Source: Porphyromonadaceae bacterium (GTDB taxonomy: Bacteria > Bacteroidota > Bacteroidia > Bacteroidales > Dysgonomonadaceae). Taken from it: a stretch of 62,225 nt of DNA. The notes beneath the pieces are model-generated. The model saw nothing but the letters and a program-made list of their open reading frames with translations. It had not been told where the DNA came from and searched no databases. This document shows positions 25,764 through 33,781 of this stretch, one piece after another. The position numbers and the translations under genes are program-made. The DNA lies in assembly GCA_022840285.1 (NCBI GenBank), contig JALHIE010000048.1, positions 1-62,225 of the forward strand, in the 5' to 3' direction. The stretch's first letter is position 1, and every line of letters starts with the position of its first letter.

Positions 25764-26662
25764 TTGCAGCAACAAATTTGCATAAAGCGTACGAAAAAGT
25801 AACCGCGTTAAACGACCTTTCGTTTTCGGTAAACGACGGAGAGATCTTTGGTGTGATCGGGCCCGACGGTTCGGGGAAAACCACCCTTTTTCGCATTCTA
25901 GCCTCATTGTTGTTGCCCGATAGCGGATCTGCCGGAATAAATGGATGGGACGTAGTCAAAGACTTCCGGAAAATCCGCCGCATAATCGGGTATATGCCGG
26001 GGAAATTTTCGCTTTATCCGGATTTGAGCGTGGAAGAAAACCTCAGGTTTTTCGCCACCGTTTTCAATACCACCCTGGAGGAGAACTACCCGCTTATCAA
26101 GGACATTTACCAACAGATCGAACCTTTTAAGAAACGCCGGGCGGGAGCATTGTCGGGCGGGATGAAACAGAAACTTGCCCTCAGTTGCGCGCTGATACAC
26201 AAACCTGAGGTGCTGATCCTTGACGAGCCTACAACCGGCGTGGACCCTGTTTCCAGGAAAGAATTCTGGGATATGCTGGAGCGGTTGAAATCCGAAGGGA
26301 TAACCGTTTTGGTCTCCACGGCATATATGGACGAGGCAAGCCTATGCGACCGCATCGCGTTAATGCGCGAAGGGAGCTTTATTGCTATCGATACGCCGCA
26401 AAACATCATAAACCGTTATACGGAAACGTTGTGGGCGGTACAAACTGAAAATTTATCGGCATCGTTGCGCGATTTACGGGCGCATCCGCAGGTAAAAACC
26501 TGCTTCGCGTTCGGAAATGAACACCACGTTACCGTTCAGCCGGATCTGCCGGTCACCGGACTTCAATGCTATTTACAAGAAAAAGGGTATTCAAAAGTGC
26601 GGATCAATGTCGCGACGCCGACGGTGGAGGATTGTTTCATGGCATTGACAAGCGAAACGTGA
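25760..26662 (+). CDS. ABC transporter ATP-binding protein (first half of a YbhF-like pair)
   Basis: The 300-residue protein has a complete ABC ATPase: Walker A GPDGSGKTT (about 34-42), Q-loop region IGYMPGKFSLYPDLSVEEN, signature LSGGMKQK (about 133-140), Walker B VLILDEPTTGVDP and a switch region STAYMDEA. The last 70 residues (LWAVQTENLSASL onward) form the C-terminal extension seen in drug exporters. E. coli YbhF carries two such domains in one chain; here they are separate genes. Note the Asp in the P-loop where Asn is commoner. Confidence 0.92.
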   Translation: MIAATNLHKAYEKVTALNDLSFSVNDGEIFGVIGPDGSGKTTLFRILASLLLPDSGSAGINGWDVVKDFRKIRRIIGYMPGKFSLYPDLSVEENLRFFATVFNTTLEENYPLIKDIYQQIEPFKKRRAGALSGGMKQKLALSCALIHKPEVLILDEPTTGVDPVSRKEFWDMLERLKSEGITVLVSTAYMDEASLCDRIALMREGSFIAIDTPQNIINRYTETLWAVQTENLSASLRDLRAHPQVKTCFAFGNEHHVTVQPDLPVTGLQCYLQEKGYSKVRINVATPTVEDCFMALTSET

Positions 26663-26665
26663 AGA

Positions 26666-27415
26666 ATGGAAAGTGAAATCGTAATAAATGTCTCGGAATT
26701 GACGAAAAAGTTTGGCAGCTTCACCGCTGTTGACCGTATCTCTTTCGATGTCCACAAAGGGGAAATATTCGGTTTTCTGGGTGCTAACGGTGCAGGGAAA
26801 ACCACCGCCATGCAGATGCTGTGCGGAATCAGTAAGCCTACATCGGGAAAAGGGACGGTGGCCGGATACGATATCCTGAAAGAAAACGAGAAGATAAAAC
26901 GCAACATCGGTTACATGAGCCAGCGGTTTTCGTTGTACGAAGACCTGAAAGTATGGGAGAATATCCGTCTTTTTGGTGGAATTTACGGGTTGACGGACAA
27001 AGAGATAAAAGAAAAAACGAATGAATTGCTTCATAGGTTGAGGTTCGAAAGTGAACGAAACACCCTGGTGAAATCCCTGCCGTTGGGTTGGAAGCAGAAA
27101 CTCGCTTTTTCGGTAGCTGTTTTTCACACGCCTCAAATTGTTTTTCTTGATGAACCGACCGGCGGAGTCGATCCGGCCATGCGGCGCCAGTTCTGGGAAA
27201 TGATTTACGAAGCTTCCGACCGTGGGATCACAGTTTTTGTAACCACGCACTACATGGATGAAGCCGAATATTGTCACCGAGTATCGATAATGGTCGACGG
27301 AAGAATCGAAGCGTTGGACGTCCCCGGCAACCTCAAGGAGATCCATCAGGCGCAAAGCATGGACGAGGTGTTCCGGAAGTTGGCCAGAAAAGCGACAAGA
27401 ATGGATAACGGATAA
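26666..27415 (+). CDS. ABC transporter ATP-binding protein (second half of a YbhF-like pair)
   Basis: The 249-residue ATPase has Walker A GANGAGKTT, IGYMSQRFSLYEDLKVWEN, Walker B IVFLDEPTGGVDP and the switch histidine in TTHYMDEAEYC. Its signature reads LPLGWKQK instead of LSGGQ, as in the second domain of fused YbhF-type proteins. This suggests an asymmetric heterodimer with the preceding ATPase, in which the two ATP sites differ. It lies 3 bp after the first ATPase gene and 5 bp before the first permease. Confidence 0.92.
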   Translation: MESEIVINVSELTKKFGSFTAVDRISFDVHKGEIFGFLGANGAGKTTAMQMLCGISKPTSGKGTVAGYDILKENEKIKRNIGYMSQRFSLYEDLKVWENIRLFGGIYGLTDKEIKEKTNELLHRLRFESERNTLVKSLPLGWKQKLAFSVAVFHTPQIVFLDEPTGGVDPAMRRQFWEMIYEASDRGITVFVTTHYMDEAEYCHRVSIMVDGRIEALDVPGNLKEIHQAQSMDEVFRKLARKATRMDNG

Positions 27416-27420
27416 TTGAT

Positions 27421-28506
27421 ATGAAGCAATTTCTCTCTTTCGTACACAAGGAATTCTACCACATACTCCGTGACGGGCGCACCATGCTGATCCTCCTGGG
27501 GATGCCTGTTGTGCAGATTTTGCTGTTCGGATTCGCCATCAATATGGAAGTACAGCATATCCGTACCGTGATTTTCGATCCGGCACAAGATGCCGCCACA
27601 CGCGATATTACCGAACGCCTCACGGCGAATCCCTATTTCCATATGCAGGGATATGTGTACTCGTCCGATGAGATAAACAAGTTGCTGCAACGGGGGGAAA
27701 CGGATGTGGCCATCGTGTATGAACAAAATTTCAACGAGAACCTTGTCCACTCAAAAAAAGCTCAGCTTCAGATCATTGCCGACGCGTCCAATCCAAACAC
27801 GGGAACCATTGTCGCCGGATACGTAACCGCTATCGTTGGCGAATATCATCCCCACATTCCTTATCGGATTGAAGTGGAGAACAAACTGCTATATAATCCC
27901 GAAATGAAGTCCGCATACACTTTTGTGCCCGGAATCATGGGGTTGGTGCTGATGATCATCTGTGCCATCATGACCTCGATATCCATTGTCCGGGAAAAGG
28001 AGCGCGGCACGATGGAAGTACTCCTGACATCGCCGCTGAAACCGGGAACGGTACTGATTTCAAAAACAGTCCCTTACCTGGCACTCTCGTTCATCAACCT
28101 GATCACCATCCTGTTGTTGTCTTATTTTGTGTTGGGTGTCCCTATCCAGGGAAATCTGGCGCTGCTGGTTGCCGTATCGGTCCTTTTCATTTTCCTGTCG
28201 CTCTCACTGGGGTTACTTATTTCCACCCTCGTGCAAACGCAGGTAACCGCTGTGCTTATTTCGGGAATAGGGCTGATGATGCCCACATTGATCCTTTCGG
28301 GAATGATTTTCCCTATCGGAAACATGCCTGAACCACTGCAATGGGTTTCATCGGCTGTACCTGCACGCTGGTACATTGCTGCGGTGAAAAAGGTGATGAT
28401 CGAAGGACTGGGGTTTACGCACGTAGTAAAAGAAGTAGGTATCCTGACCGCGATGGTTGTTTTTCTTATCGGGGCGAGTATTGCGAAAATCAAAAACCGG
28501 CTTTAA
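27421..28506 (+). CDS. ABC-2 type permease (YbhS-like)
   Basis: The 361-residue protein has one N-terminal helix (about 22-42), a large periplasmic domain (about 45-170) and five further helices, with the ABC-2 motif region IVREKERGTMEVLLTSPLKPG after the second helix. It pairs with the next gene to form the membrane part of the exporter. Confidence 0.92.
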   Translation: MKQFLSFVHKEFYHILRDGRTMLILLGMPVVQILLFGFAINMEVQHIRTVIFDPAQDAATRDITERLTANPYFHMQGYVYSSDEINKLLQRGETDVAIVYEQNFNENLVHSKKAQLQIIADASNPNTGTIVAGYVTAIVGEYHPHIPYRIEVENKLLYNPEMKSAYTFVPGIMGLVLMIICAIMTSISIVREKERGTMEVLLTSPLKPGTVLISKTVPYLALSFINLITILLLSYFVLGVPIQGNLALLVAVSVLFIFLSLSLGLLISTLVQTQVTAVLISGIGLMMPTLILSGMIFPIGNMPEPLQWVSSAVPARWYIAAVKKVMIEGLGFTHVVKEVGILTAMVVFLIGASIAKIKNRL

Positions 28507-28520
28507 ACAATTAGAACAAC

Positions 28521-29639
28521 ATGAGTCAACTGAAATACCTCATTGAGAAAGAGTTCAAGCAGATCAGCAGGAATGCGATCATACCCAAAATGATCGTGCT
28601 GTATCCGGTTTTGGTGCTGCTGATCTTTCCGTGGGCGATTAATTTTGAAGTGAAGAACATACAAATCCACGTGGTGGACAATGCCAGAAGTGTGTATTCT
28701 CAACGGTTGATAAACAAGATAGATGCATCGGCTTATTTTATTCTTACCGGTATATCCACCCGCTACAACGATGCCATTGGCGATATAGAGAAAGAAAGGG
28801 CGGATATTGTCCTGGAAATTCCCGCGTCGTTCGATACCGATATGGTGAAAGAGCGCCGTGCCAAGGTAATGATTTCAGCAAACGCTGTAAACAGTACGCA
28901 GGGGTTGTTGGGAAACAGCTACCTGACACAGATTGTCAACGATTTTTCGCAGGAGCTTCGTACTGAACTCTTTCCGGTATCCGTGCTGTCGGATGCATCG
29001 CACATTGATGCGGTAACCGATTACCGTTACAACAAACGCCTCGATTATAAAACCTTTATGCTGCCGGCGTTTATTGTACTCATGATGACGCTCATATGCG
29101 GCATTTTGCCTTCACTGAATATCGTAATTGAAAAAGAAACCGGCACCATCCAGCAGATCAACGCAACGCCGGTAAGCAAATTTAATTTTATTCTGGCAAA
29201 ACTTATCCCGTACTGGATTATCGGGCTTGTTATCCTGACCCTGTCGTTCTTGGTCACATGGATAATATACGGATTGCTTCCGTCGGGAAGTTTCATCACC
29301 TTGTATATCTCCGCCGTTATATTCCTGCTGGGAATTACCGGATTGGGAATCATCATCTCCAACTATTCCGATACGTTACAGCAGTCGATGTTTCTGGTCA
29401 TGTTTTTTATTCTGATCATCATCCTGCTCAGCGGGATGTTTACACCTGTTTCCGCCATGCCCGGGTGGGCACGGGTTGTCGCCTATGCCAATCCCCTCAC
29501 CTACTTTATCGAAATCATGCGGTTGGTATACCTGAAAGGCAGTGCATTGTCCGATCTTTTTAAGCCGTTGATGTGGTTGACCGGGTTTGCGGTGTTTTTC
29601 AATACGTGGGCGGTATTGAGTTATAAAAAACGAGGCTGA
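28521..29639 (+). CDS. ABC-2 type permease (YbhR-like)
   Basis: The 372-residue protein has the same plan as its neighbour: an N-terminal helix, a periplasmic domain, and a C-terminal five-helix bundle with IVIEKETGTIQQINATPVSKF and ILLSGMFTPVSAMP. It completes the ATPase/permease set. The order HlyD, ATPase, ATPase, permease, permease matches ybhGFSR with YbhF split in two. Confidence 0.92.
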   Translation: MSQLKYLIEKEFKQISRNAIIPKMIVLYPVLVLLIFPWAINFEVKNIQIHVVDNARSVYSQRLINKIDASAYFILTGISTRYNDAIGDIEKERADIVLEIPASFDTDMVKERRAKVMISANAVNSTQGLLGNSYLTQIVNDFSQELRTELFPVSVLSDASHIDAVTDYRYNKRLDYKTFMLPAFIVLMMTLICGILPSLNIVIEKETGTIQQINATPVSKFNFILAKLIPYWIIGLVILTLSFLVTWIIYGLLPSGSFITLYISAVIFLLGITGLGIIISNYSDTLQQSMFLVMFFILIIILLSGMFTPVSAMPGWARVVAYANPLTYFIEIMRLVYLKGSALSDLFKPLMWLTGFAVFFNTWAVLSYKKRG

Positions 29640-29694
29640 ATAATTGAGAATGGACCATTGGAACAAAAAGTGCAAGAAAAGTGTTATTAGAAAC

Positions 29695-30288
29695 ATGAAA
29701 CAAAACATTTCCGCAATCGTTATTTTTGCCGTAGTCCTGTTAACAGGAACGGCCTGTAAGCGACAAACGAAAGAAGCTGCCGGCAATGTCCAACAGTTTT
29801 CCAGGACAACCGTTGAAAAAACGGAGCAACTTTCTAAAAATCTTCACGACAAGTTATTGTCCTCTTTCAATCCCAACTGGGAAGTGGAGGAGCCGGCCGC
29901 AACCGACTACCCTCCGTACTACGGCGGTTCGTTTATTGACAACGATGGAAGATTTGTGATCTGTGTGGTAGGAAACCCGGGACAATACCGTTCGACCATT
30001 GCCTCTATTCTTGGGACCGATGATTTTCTGACCGAATCCTGCACCTACTCTTACCGTGAAATGATGCAGGTGATGGATCGGCTCGACCAGTTTCTGAGCA
30101 ATTCGTCCGTCCCGGCCGACCATCCCTTTCTAACCCGTTTTGCCGGTGCCGGTGCCGACGTTTTTGAGAACAGGGTGGTTGTTCAGTTGACGGAATTGAA
30201 CGATGACGCCATACAATCCTTCAAAAAAGACATTTCCAATTCTCCGGCCGTTAAATTTGAAAAAGGGGAAGCGCCGGTTTTGATGTAA
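29695..30288 (+). CDS. hypothetical lipoprotein linked to the efflux operon
   Basis: Starting at the ATG at 29695 gives 197 residues with a lipoprotein signal (VVLLTGTACK, Cys20). The mature part has a short helical region, then a compact alpha/beta domain (FIDNDGRFVICVVGNPGQYRS, TYSYREMMQVMDRLDQFL, NRVVVQLTELNDDAIQSF). I do not recognise a named family, though similar proteins occur in Bacteroidales. It follows the last permease by 55 bp and precedes queC by 24 bp on the same strand. It could be an accessory of the exporter or simply part of a longer transcript. Confidence 0.65.
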   Translation: MKQNISAIVIFAVVLLTGTACKRQTKEAAGNVQQFSRTTVEKTEQLSKNLHDKLLSSFNPNWEVEEPAATDYPPYYGGSFIDNDGRFVICVVGNPGQYRSTIASILGTDDFLTESCTYSYREMMQVMDRLDQFLSNSSVPADHPFLTRFAGAGADVFENRVVVQLTELNDDAIQSFKKDISNSPAVKFEKGEAPVLM

Positions 30289-30312
30289 GAACAAAAAGAA
30301 ATCCTACAAAAG

Positions 30313-30978
30313 ATGACAGATTACAAAAACGAAGATGCACTTGTCCTTTTTTCAGGAGGACAAGATTCTACCACCTGCCTGTTTTGGGCAAAACAAACTT
30401 TCAGAAACGTTGAAGCGTTGTGTTTTTCCTACGGACAACGGCATTCGCTGGAAGTAGAGGTTGCCCGAAACATAGCCGAAATAGCCGGTGTATCGTTCCA
30501 GCTGCTCGATGCTTCCGTTATTTCTCATCTATCCCCCAATTCGTTGACAGACAAATCCATCGCTATGGACGAAGAACAACCTGCCGGCTCATATCCCAAT
30601 ACGTTTGTGCCGGGACGAAACATGTTGTTCATCACGTTTGCGGCAGCTGTCGCTTATGCAAAAGGGATCAAACACCTGGTAACCGGTGTTTCCGAAGCCG
30701 ATTACAGCGGTTACCCCGATTGCAGGGACACCTTTATCCATTCGCTAAATGCAACCATAAACCTGGCCATGGACAAGCATTTTATTATCCATACCCCGTT
30801 GATGCACAGAGACAAAGCAAAAGTATGGGCGTTTGCCGACGAACTCGGGGTTTTTGAAATCGTAAAAAATGAAACGCTTACTTGCTACAACGGAATAAAA
30901 GCCGGGGGGTGTGGACACTGCCCCGCATGCAAGTTGCGTAACAGGGGATTGCAGGAATATCTTGCGGATAGAAAGTAA
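30313..30978 (+). CDS. queC: 7-cyano-7-deazaguanine synthase
   Basis: QueC converts 7-carboxy-7-deazaguanine to preQ0 with ATP and ammonia on the queuosine pathway. The 221-residue protein has the PP-loop LFSGGQDSTTCL (about 11-22), the middle motif GVSEADYSGYPDCR, and the zinc cysteines in CGHCPACKLR near the C-terminus (with an earlier TCYNG). The length is normal. queF follows in the same direction after 181 bp, so two queuosine steps are encoded together. queD and queE are not in the window. Confidence 0.95.
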   Translation: MTDYKNEDALVLFSGGQDSTTCLFWAKQTFRNVEALCFSYGQRHSLEVEVARNIAEIAGVSFQLLDASVISHLSPNSLTDKSIAMDEEQPAGSYPNTFVPGRNMLFITFAAAVAYAKGIKHLVTGVSEADYSGYPDCRDTFIHSLNATINLAMDKHFIIHTPLMHRDKAKVWAFADELGVFEIVKNETLTCYNGIKAGGCGHCPACKLRNRGLQEYLADRK

Positions 30979-31124
30979 AACTTACCGTGTACACAAAAAT
31001 GCGCCATGAAACCAGCCTGTAAAACCGTACTGTCAGAAACGCTTAAATAATAGGAGAACAGCGGACCGGATTTTCTCTTCTACAGAAAAACGGAAGAATA
31101 TTTTATTTGTATTTTTTTTCGTAT

Positions 31125-31132
31125 TATATTTG
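31125..31132 (+). promoter_or_regulatory. -7 box (TATATTTG) of queF
   Basis: TATATTTG matches the consensus; a TTTG box occurs at 31106-31109, but the 15-bp spacing is short. The rest of the queC-queF gap shows nothing else. Confidence 0.4.
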
Positions 31133-31159
31133 AGGAATAATCGATTTTAAACTGAAATT

Positions 31160-31636
31160 ATGTCTCAAACCGAAAACTTAAGTCTTCTCGGCAAAAAAAC
31201 AACATACAAGCAAGATTACGCTCCCGAAGTATTGGAAGCTTTTGAAAACAAGCACCGCAGTAACGACTACTGGGTGACTTTCGATTGTCCTGAGTTCACT
31301 AGTTTATGTCCCATTACAGGACAACCCGACTTCGCCACCCTACGGATCGATTATATTCCCGATGTAAAAATGGTAGAAAGCAAATCGTTAAAGATCTACC
31401 TGTTCAGTTTTCGCAATCACGGTGCTTTTCACGAGGATTGCGTCAACATCATTATGAAAGACCTGATCGGGTTGATGGATCCGAAGTACATTGAAGTTAC
31501 CGGAATTTTTACACCCCGCGGCGGCATCAGCATTTATCCGTATGTCAATTACGGCCGTCCCGGTACCCGGTTCGAGAAACTCGCTGAAGAAAGGTTGTTT
31601 AACCACTCATTTCCCATAAACACCCCAAGAATATGA
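31160..31636 (+). CDS. queF: preQ1 synthase (NADPH-dependent 7-cyano-7-deazaguanine reductase)
   Basis: QueF reduces the nitrile of preQ0 to the amine preQ1, the precursor inserted into tRNA by Tgt. The 158-residue protein is the short, unimodular type. It shows the catalytic Cys50 in LCPITGQPDF, the QueF signature ESKSLKIYLFSFR (about 73-85) and HEDC (91-94), then YIEVTGIFTPRGGISIYPYVNYG. It overlaps the next gene by 4 bp (ATGA). Confidence 0.95.
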   Translation: MSQTENLSLLGKKTTYKQDYAPEVLEAFENKHRSNDYWVTFDCPEFTSLCPITGQPDFATLRIDYIPDVKMVESKSLKIYLFSFRNHGAFHEDCVNIIMKDLIGLMDPKYIEVTGIFTPRGGISIYPYVNYGRPGTRFEKLAEERLFNHSFPINTPRI

Positions 31637-32448
31637 AAAAGTTATCGCGTCGTAAATTTATCCGTGCATCTGCGGCACTGGGTGTAAGCTCCGTTTTGCT
31701 CCCTGAAAATGTACTGGCGAGGAGGATTATTCCCAATCCGGAGAGTACGGTTTTAAGAGATAAGAAAGTTTTGTACGTTTATGGAGGCTGGGATGGCCAT
31801 GAACCCCGGCAATCCGTTGACATCTTCGTGCCTTGGCTCCAAGCTGAAGGTGCGGAAGTGATTGTTTCCGACAGCCTGGATACATATGCCGACAAGGAAC
31901 TGATGCAATCCCTCGACCTTATCGTTCAGGTTGTCACGATGGCCAAAATAACGCAGGAGCAGGAAAAAGGGCTGCTGGAAGCGGTTAAGGCAGGATGCGG
32001 TTTTGCCGGGTGGCACGGAGGAATCGGGGATTCTTTCCGGGAAAATACGGAATACCAGTTTATGGTTGGCGGACAATGGGTGGCCCATCCCGGCGGAGTT
32101 ATCGATTACCGGGTGAAGATTACGGATCATAAGGATGGAGTTACCCGGGGATTGAAAGATTTTGATATGCACTCCGAACAGTATTTTGTGCATGTCGATC
32201 CCAATGTGAAAGTACTTGCCACAACGGTTTTCACCGGAGATCACGCCTCCTGGATTGACGGATCTGTTGTCCCTGTCGCGTGGAAAAAATACTACGGGAA
32301 CGGACGAATTTTCTACTCCTCCCTGGGGCACGTAATGAGTGACTTTAACGTTCCGCAGGCCCTGGAGATTCAAAAGAGGGGAATCCGCTGGGCGGCCGAA
32401 AGCAAATACCGGCCGAAAGAGCAATGGGTCAGTCCCGTGTATAAGTAA
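31633..32448 (+). CDS. ThuA-like domain protein with twin-arginine signal
   Basis: The 271-residue protein starts with a Tat-type signal (SRRKFIRASAALGVSSVLL). The rest is a ThuA/glutamine-amidotransferase-like fold (VLYVYGGWDGHEPRQSVDIF, VVTMAKITQEQEKGLLEAVKAGCGFAGWHGG, ending RIFYSSLGHVMSDFNVPQ). ThuA proteins are linked to trehalose and other sugar utilisation in several bacteria, and many are exported in Bacteroidota. A role in sugar handling is inferred only. Its ATG overlaps the queF stop, so translation is coupled, yet no functional link to queuosine is obvious. Confidence 0.85.
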   Translation: MKKLSRRKFIRASAALGVSSVLLPENVLARRIIPNPESTVLRDKKVLYVYGGWDGHEPRQSVDIFVPWLQAEGAEVIVSDSLDTYADKELMQSLDLIVQVVTMAKITQEQEKGLLEAVKAGCGFAGWHGGIGDSFRENTEYQFMVGGQWVAHPGGVIDYRVKITDHKDGVTRGLKDFDMHSEQYFVHVDPNVKVLATTVFTGDHASWIDGSVVPVAWKKYYGNGRIFYSSLGHVMSDFNVPQALEIQKRGIRWAAESKYRPKEQWVSPVYK

Positions 32449-32452
32449 CGGC

Positions 32453-33231
32453 TTAATTCTTTTTAGGTTCGTAGTAACGTACCCAGTCGATATACATCTC
32501 CACGGGTAGTGCAGCCGGATTAACCGCTCCTACCCAACTGCCGCCCAACTGCATGTCGAGCAACAGATAGAACTCCTGTTCTGCAAATGGAAATTGTCTT
32601 TCCCGAGTGGTTACTACTCGCGGGTAATTTTTTGTCCGGTTGCCGTTTACGTAGAAAACCAGGCTGTCAGGGTATTTTTCAAGGGCATATACGTTGTAGG
32701 TGTCGGGATTCATGCCGACAATAGTGCTGGCCGGCGGATTGATCCGTAAACTGTCGGTTTGCGTGTACCTGGAATGTACGGTTTGATAAATAAGCTTGTC
32801 GTGACTTAACCTTTCCATGATATCTATCTCTCCTCCATCGGGCCATTTCCCCTCTTTCGGTAGCATCCAGAATGCGGGCCAGGCACCTTTCGCAGGATTT
32901 AATTTTGCCTTTATTTCCAAACGACCGAATCCAAATGTCCGTTTGTCTTTGGTATAAACCCCGCCCGTAAGGAAAGGAGCTGTATCATTGGGTAAAACGT
33001 GGTTCTGGATACCCCTCAGCACCAGGTTGCCGTCTTTCACAACGTACAGTCCGTCGTAATCGCTCATGTAATTGTTCCAATCGCTTTTTCCCCGGGGAAT
33101 TTTAGTTTGAAATCGTCTTCCCAGACCAGTGTCCATTTATCATTTTTCGAATCGCTTTTTTTTTGTTCCGAACAAGCGGAAAGATTCAACAATAGGGCCG
33201 GCATGAGAACCAGCAAAAAAGAGTTTTTCAT
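32453..33231 (-). pseudogene. glycoside hydrolase family 16 lipoprotein, frame broken near the N-terminus
   Basis: GH16 enzymes hydrolyse beta-glucans and related polysaccharides. The 5' part from 33231 reads a lipoprotein signal (LLLNLSAC, Cys20) and then WTLVWEDDF, the usual start of a GH16 domain. The frame is lost there. The rest resumes in another frame as KIPRGKSDWNNYMSDYDG and continues to the end (IDWVRYYEPKKN), including the catalytic loop GGEIDIMERL (Glu-x-Asp-x-x-Glu) and GAWPAFWMLP. About 15-20 residues typical of the family (the segment after DDF) are absent, so a short deletion near 33098-33110 is likely. Both fragments are otherwise well conserved. Confidence 0.8.
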
Positions 33232-33290
33232 TATTTCGTGATTTTAATTGTCTACAAATGTAAGAAAAATAAAACAGTTAACCGGAAACC

Positions 33291-33333
33291 AAAACACCCG
33301 ATTTTGCAGCGTTTTGCAAAACCGGGTGTTTTT
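33291..33333 (-). terminator. terminator of the HMA lipoprotein gene and the cus operon
   Basis: CACCCG/CGGGTG and TTTTGCA/TGCAAAA form a long stem around a 6-base loop (GCGTTT). On the minus strand T-rich sequence follows. It lies about 20 bp beyond the stop at 33354. Confidence 0.7.
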
Positions 33334-33353
33334 ACAACGATTAATCCCGTTTC

Positions 33354-33746
33354 TCACGGTTCCCTGTATTTGCAACAAGCGGGCAAAGCGTTATAGACCT
33401 CGTCAGGTGCTTTGTCCTTGTCGGTATCGTGTCCAGCTGCGGCAATAGCCTTACTGATAGTCTCAATACTGGTTTTGTCGGGATCAAAATTCAGATGGAG
33501 TTCTTGCTTTTCCATATCCCAGCTTGCAAAAGTGACGTTTTCCACACTCTTTGCTGCCTTCTCGATACGATCCTTGCACATTTCACAACTTCCCTTTACG
33601 CCAAGCATGGCATGCTCTTCGTTGACCGTTCCGGGTGTCATCTCTATGTGCTCTCTCTCCGTTTTATTTTCTTTGGAGGTTCCTGAATTGCAGGAAATGA
33701 ACAATAATCCGCTCAGTGCAAATGTCACTAAAATTTTTGTTTTCAT
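33354..33746 (-). CDS. HMA-domain lipoprotein (metal-binding)
   Basis: Starting at 33746 gives 130 residues: a lipoprotein signal (LSGLLFISC, Cys19), a short linker, then a heavy-metal-associated domain (about 46-105) with GSCEMCKDRIEKAAK carrying the CxxC pair Cys54 and Cys57, and a tail ending ALPACCKYREP with Cys124-Cys125. HMA domains bind Cu(I) or other soft metals. The domain is very similar to that at the C-terminus of the upstream cusB product, so it looks like a duplicated stand-alone copy. It would sit in the periplasm or on the outer membrane as a metal-binding partner of the efflux pump (inference). Confidence 0.85.
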   Translation of the reverse strand: MKTKILVTFALSGLLFISCNSGTSKENKTEREHIEMTPGTVNEEHAMLGVKGSCEMCKDRIEKAAKSVENVTFASWDMEKQELHLNFDPDKTSIETISKAIAAAGHDTDKDKAPDEVYNALPACCKYREP

Positions 33747-33781
33747 TTTTGTTTTCACTTTTTGGTTTGTAAATCTGATTA

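Noticed and set aside
30313..31636. queC and queF as part of a 7-deazaguanine DNA-modification system
   Set aside because: No dpd genes, restriction genes or transglycosylase for DNA are nearby; ordinary tRNA queuosine synthesis suffices.
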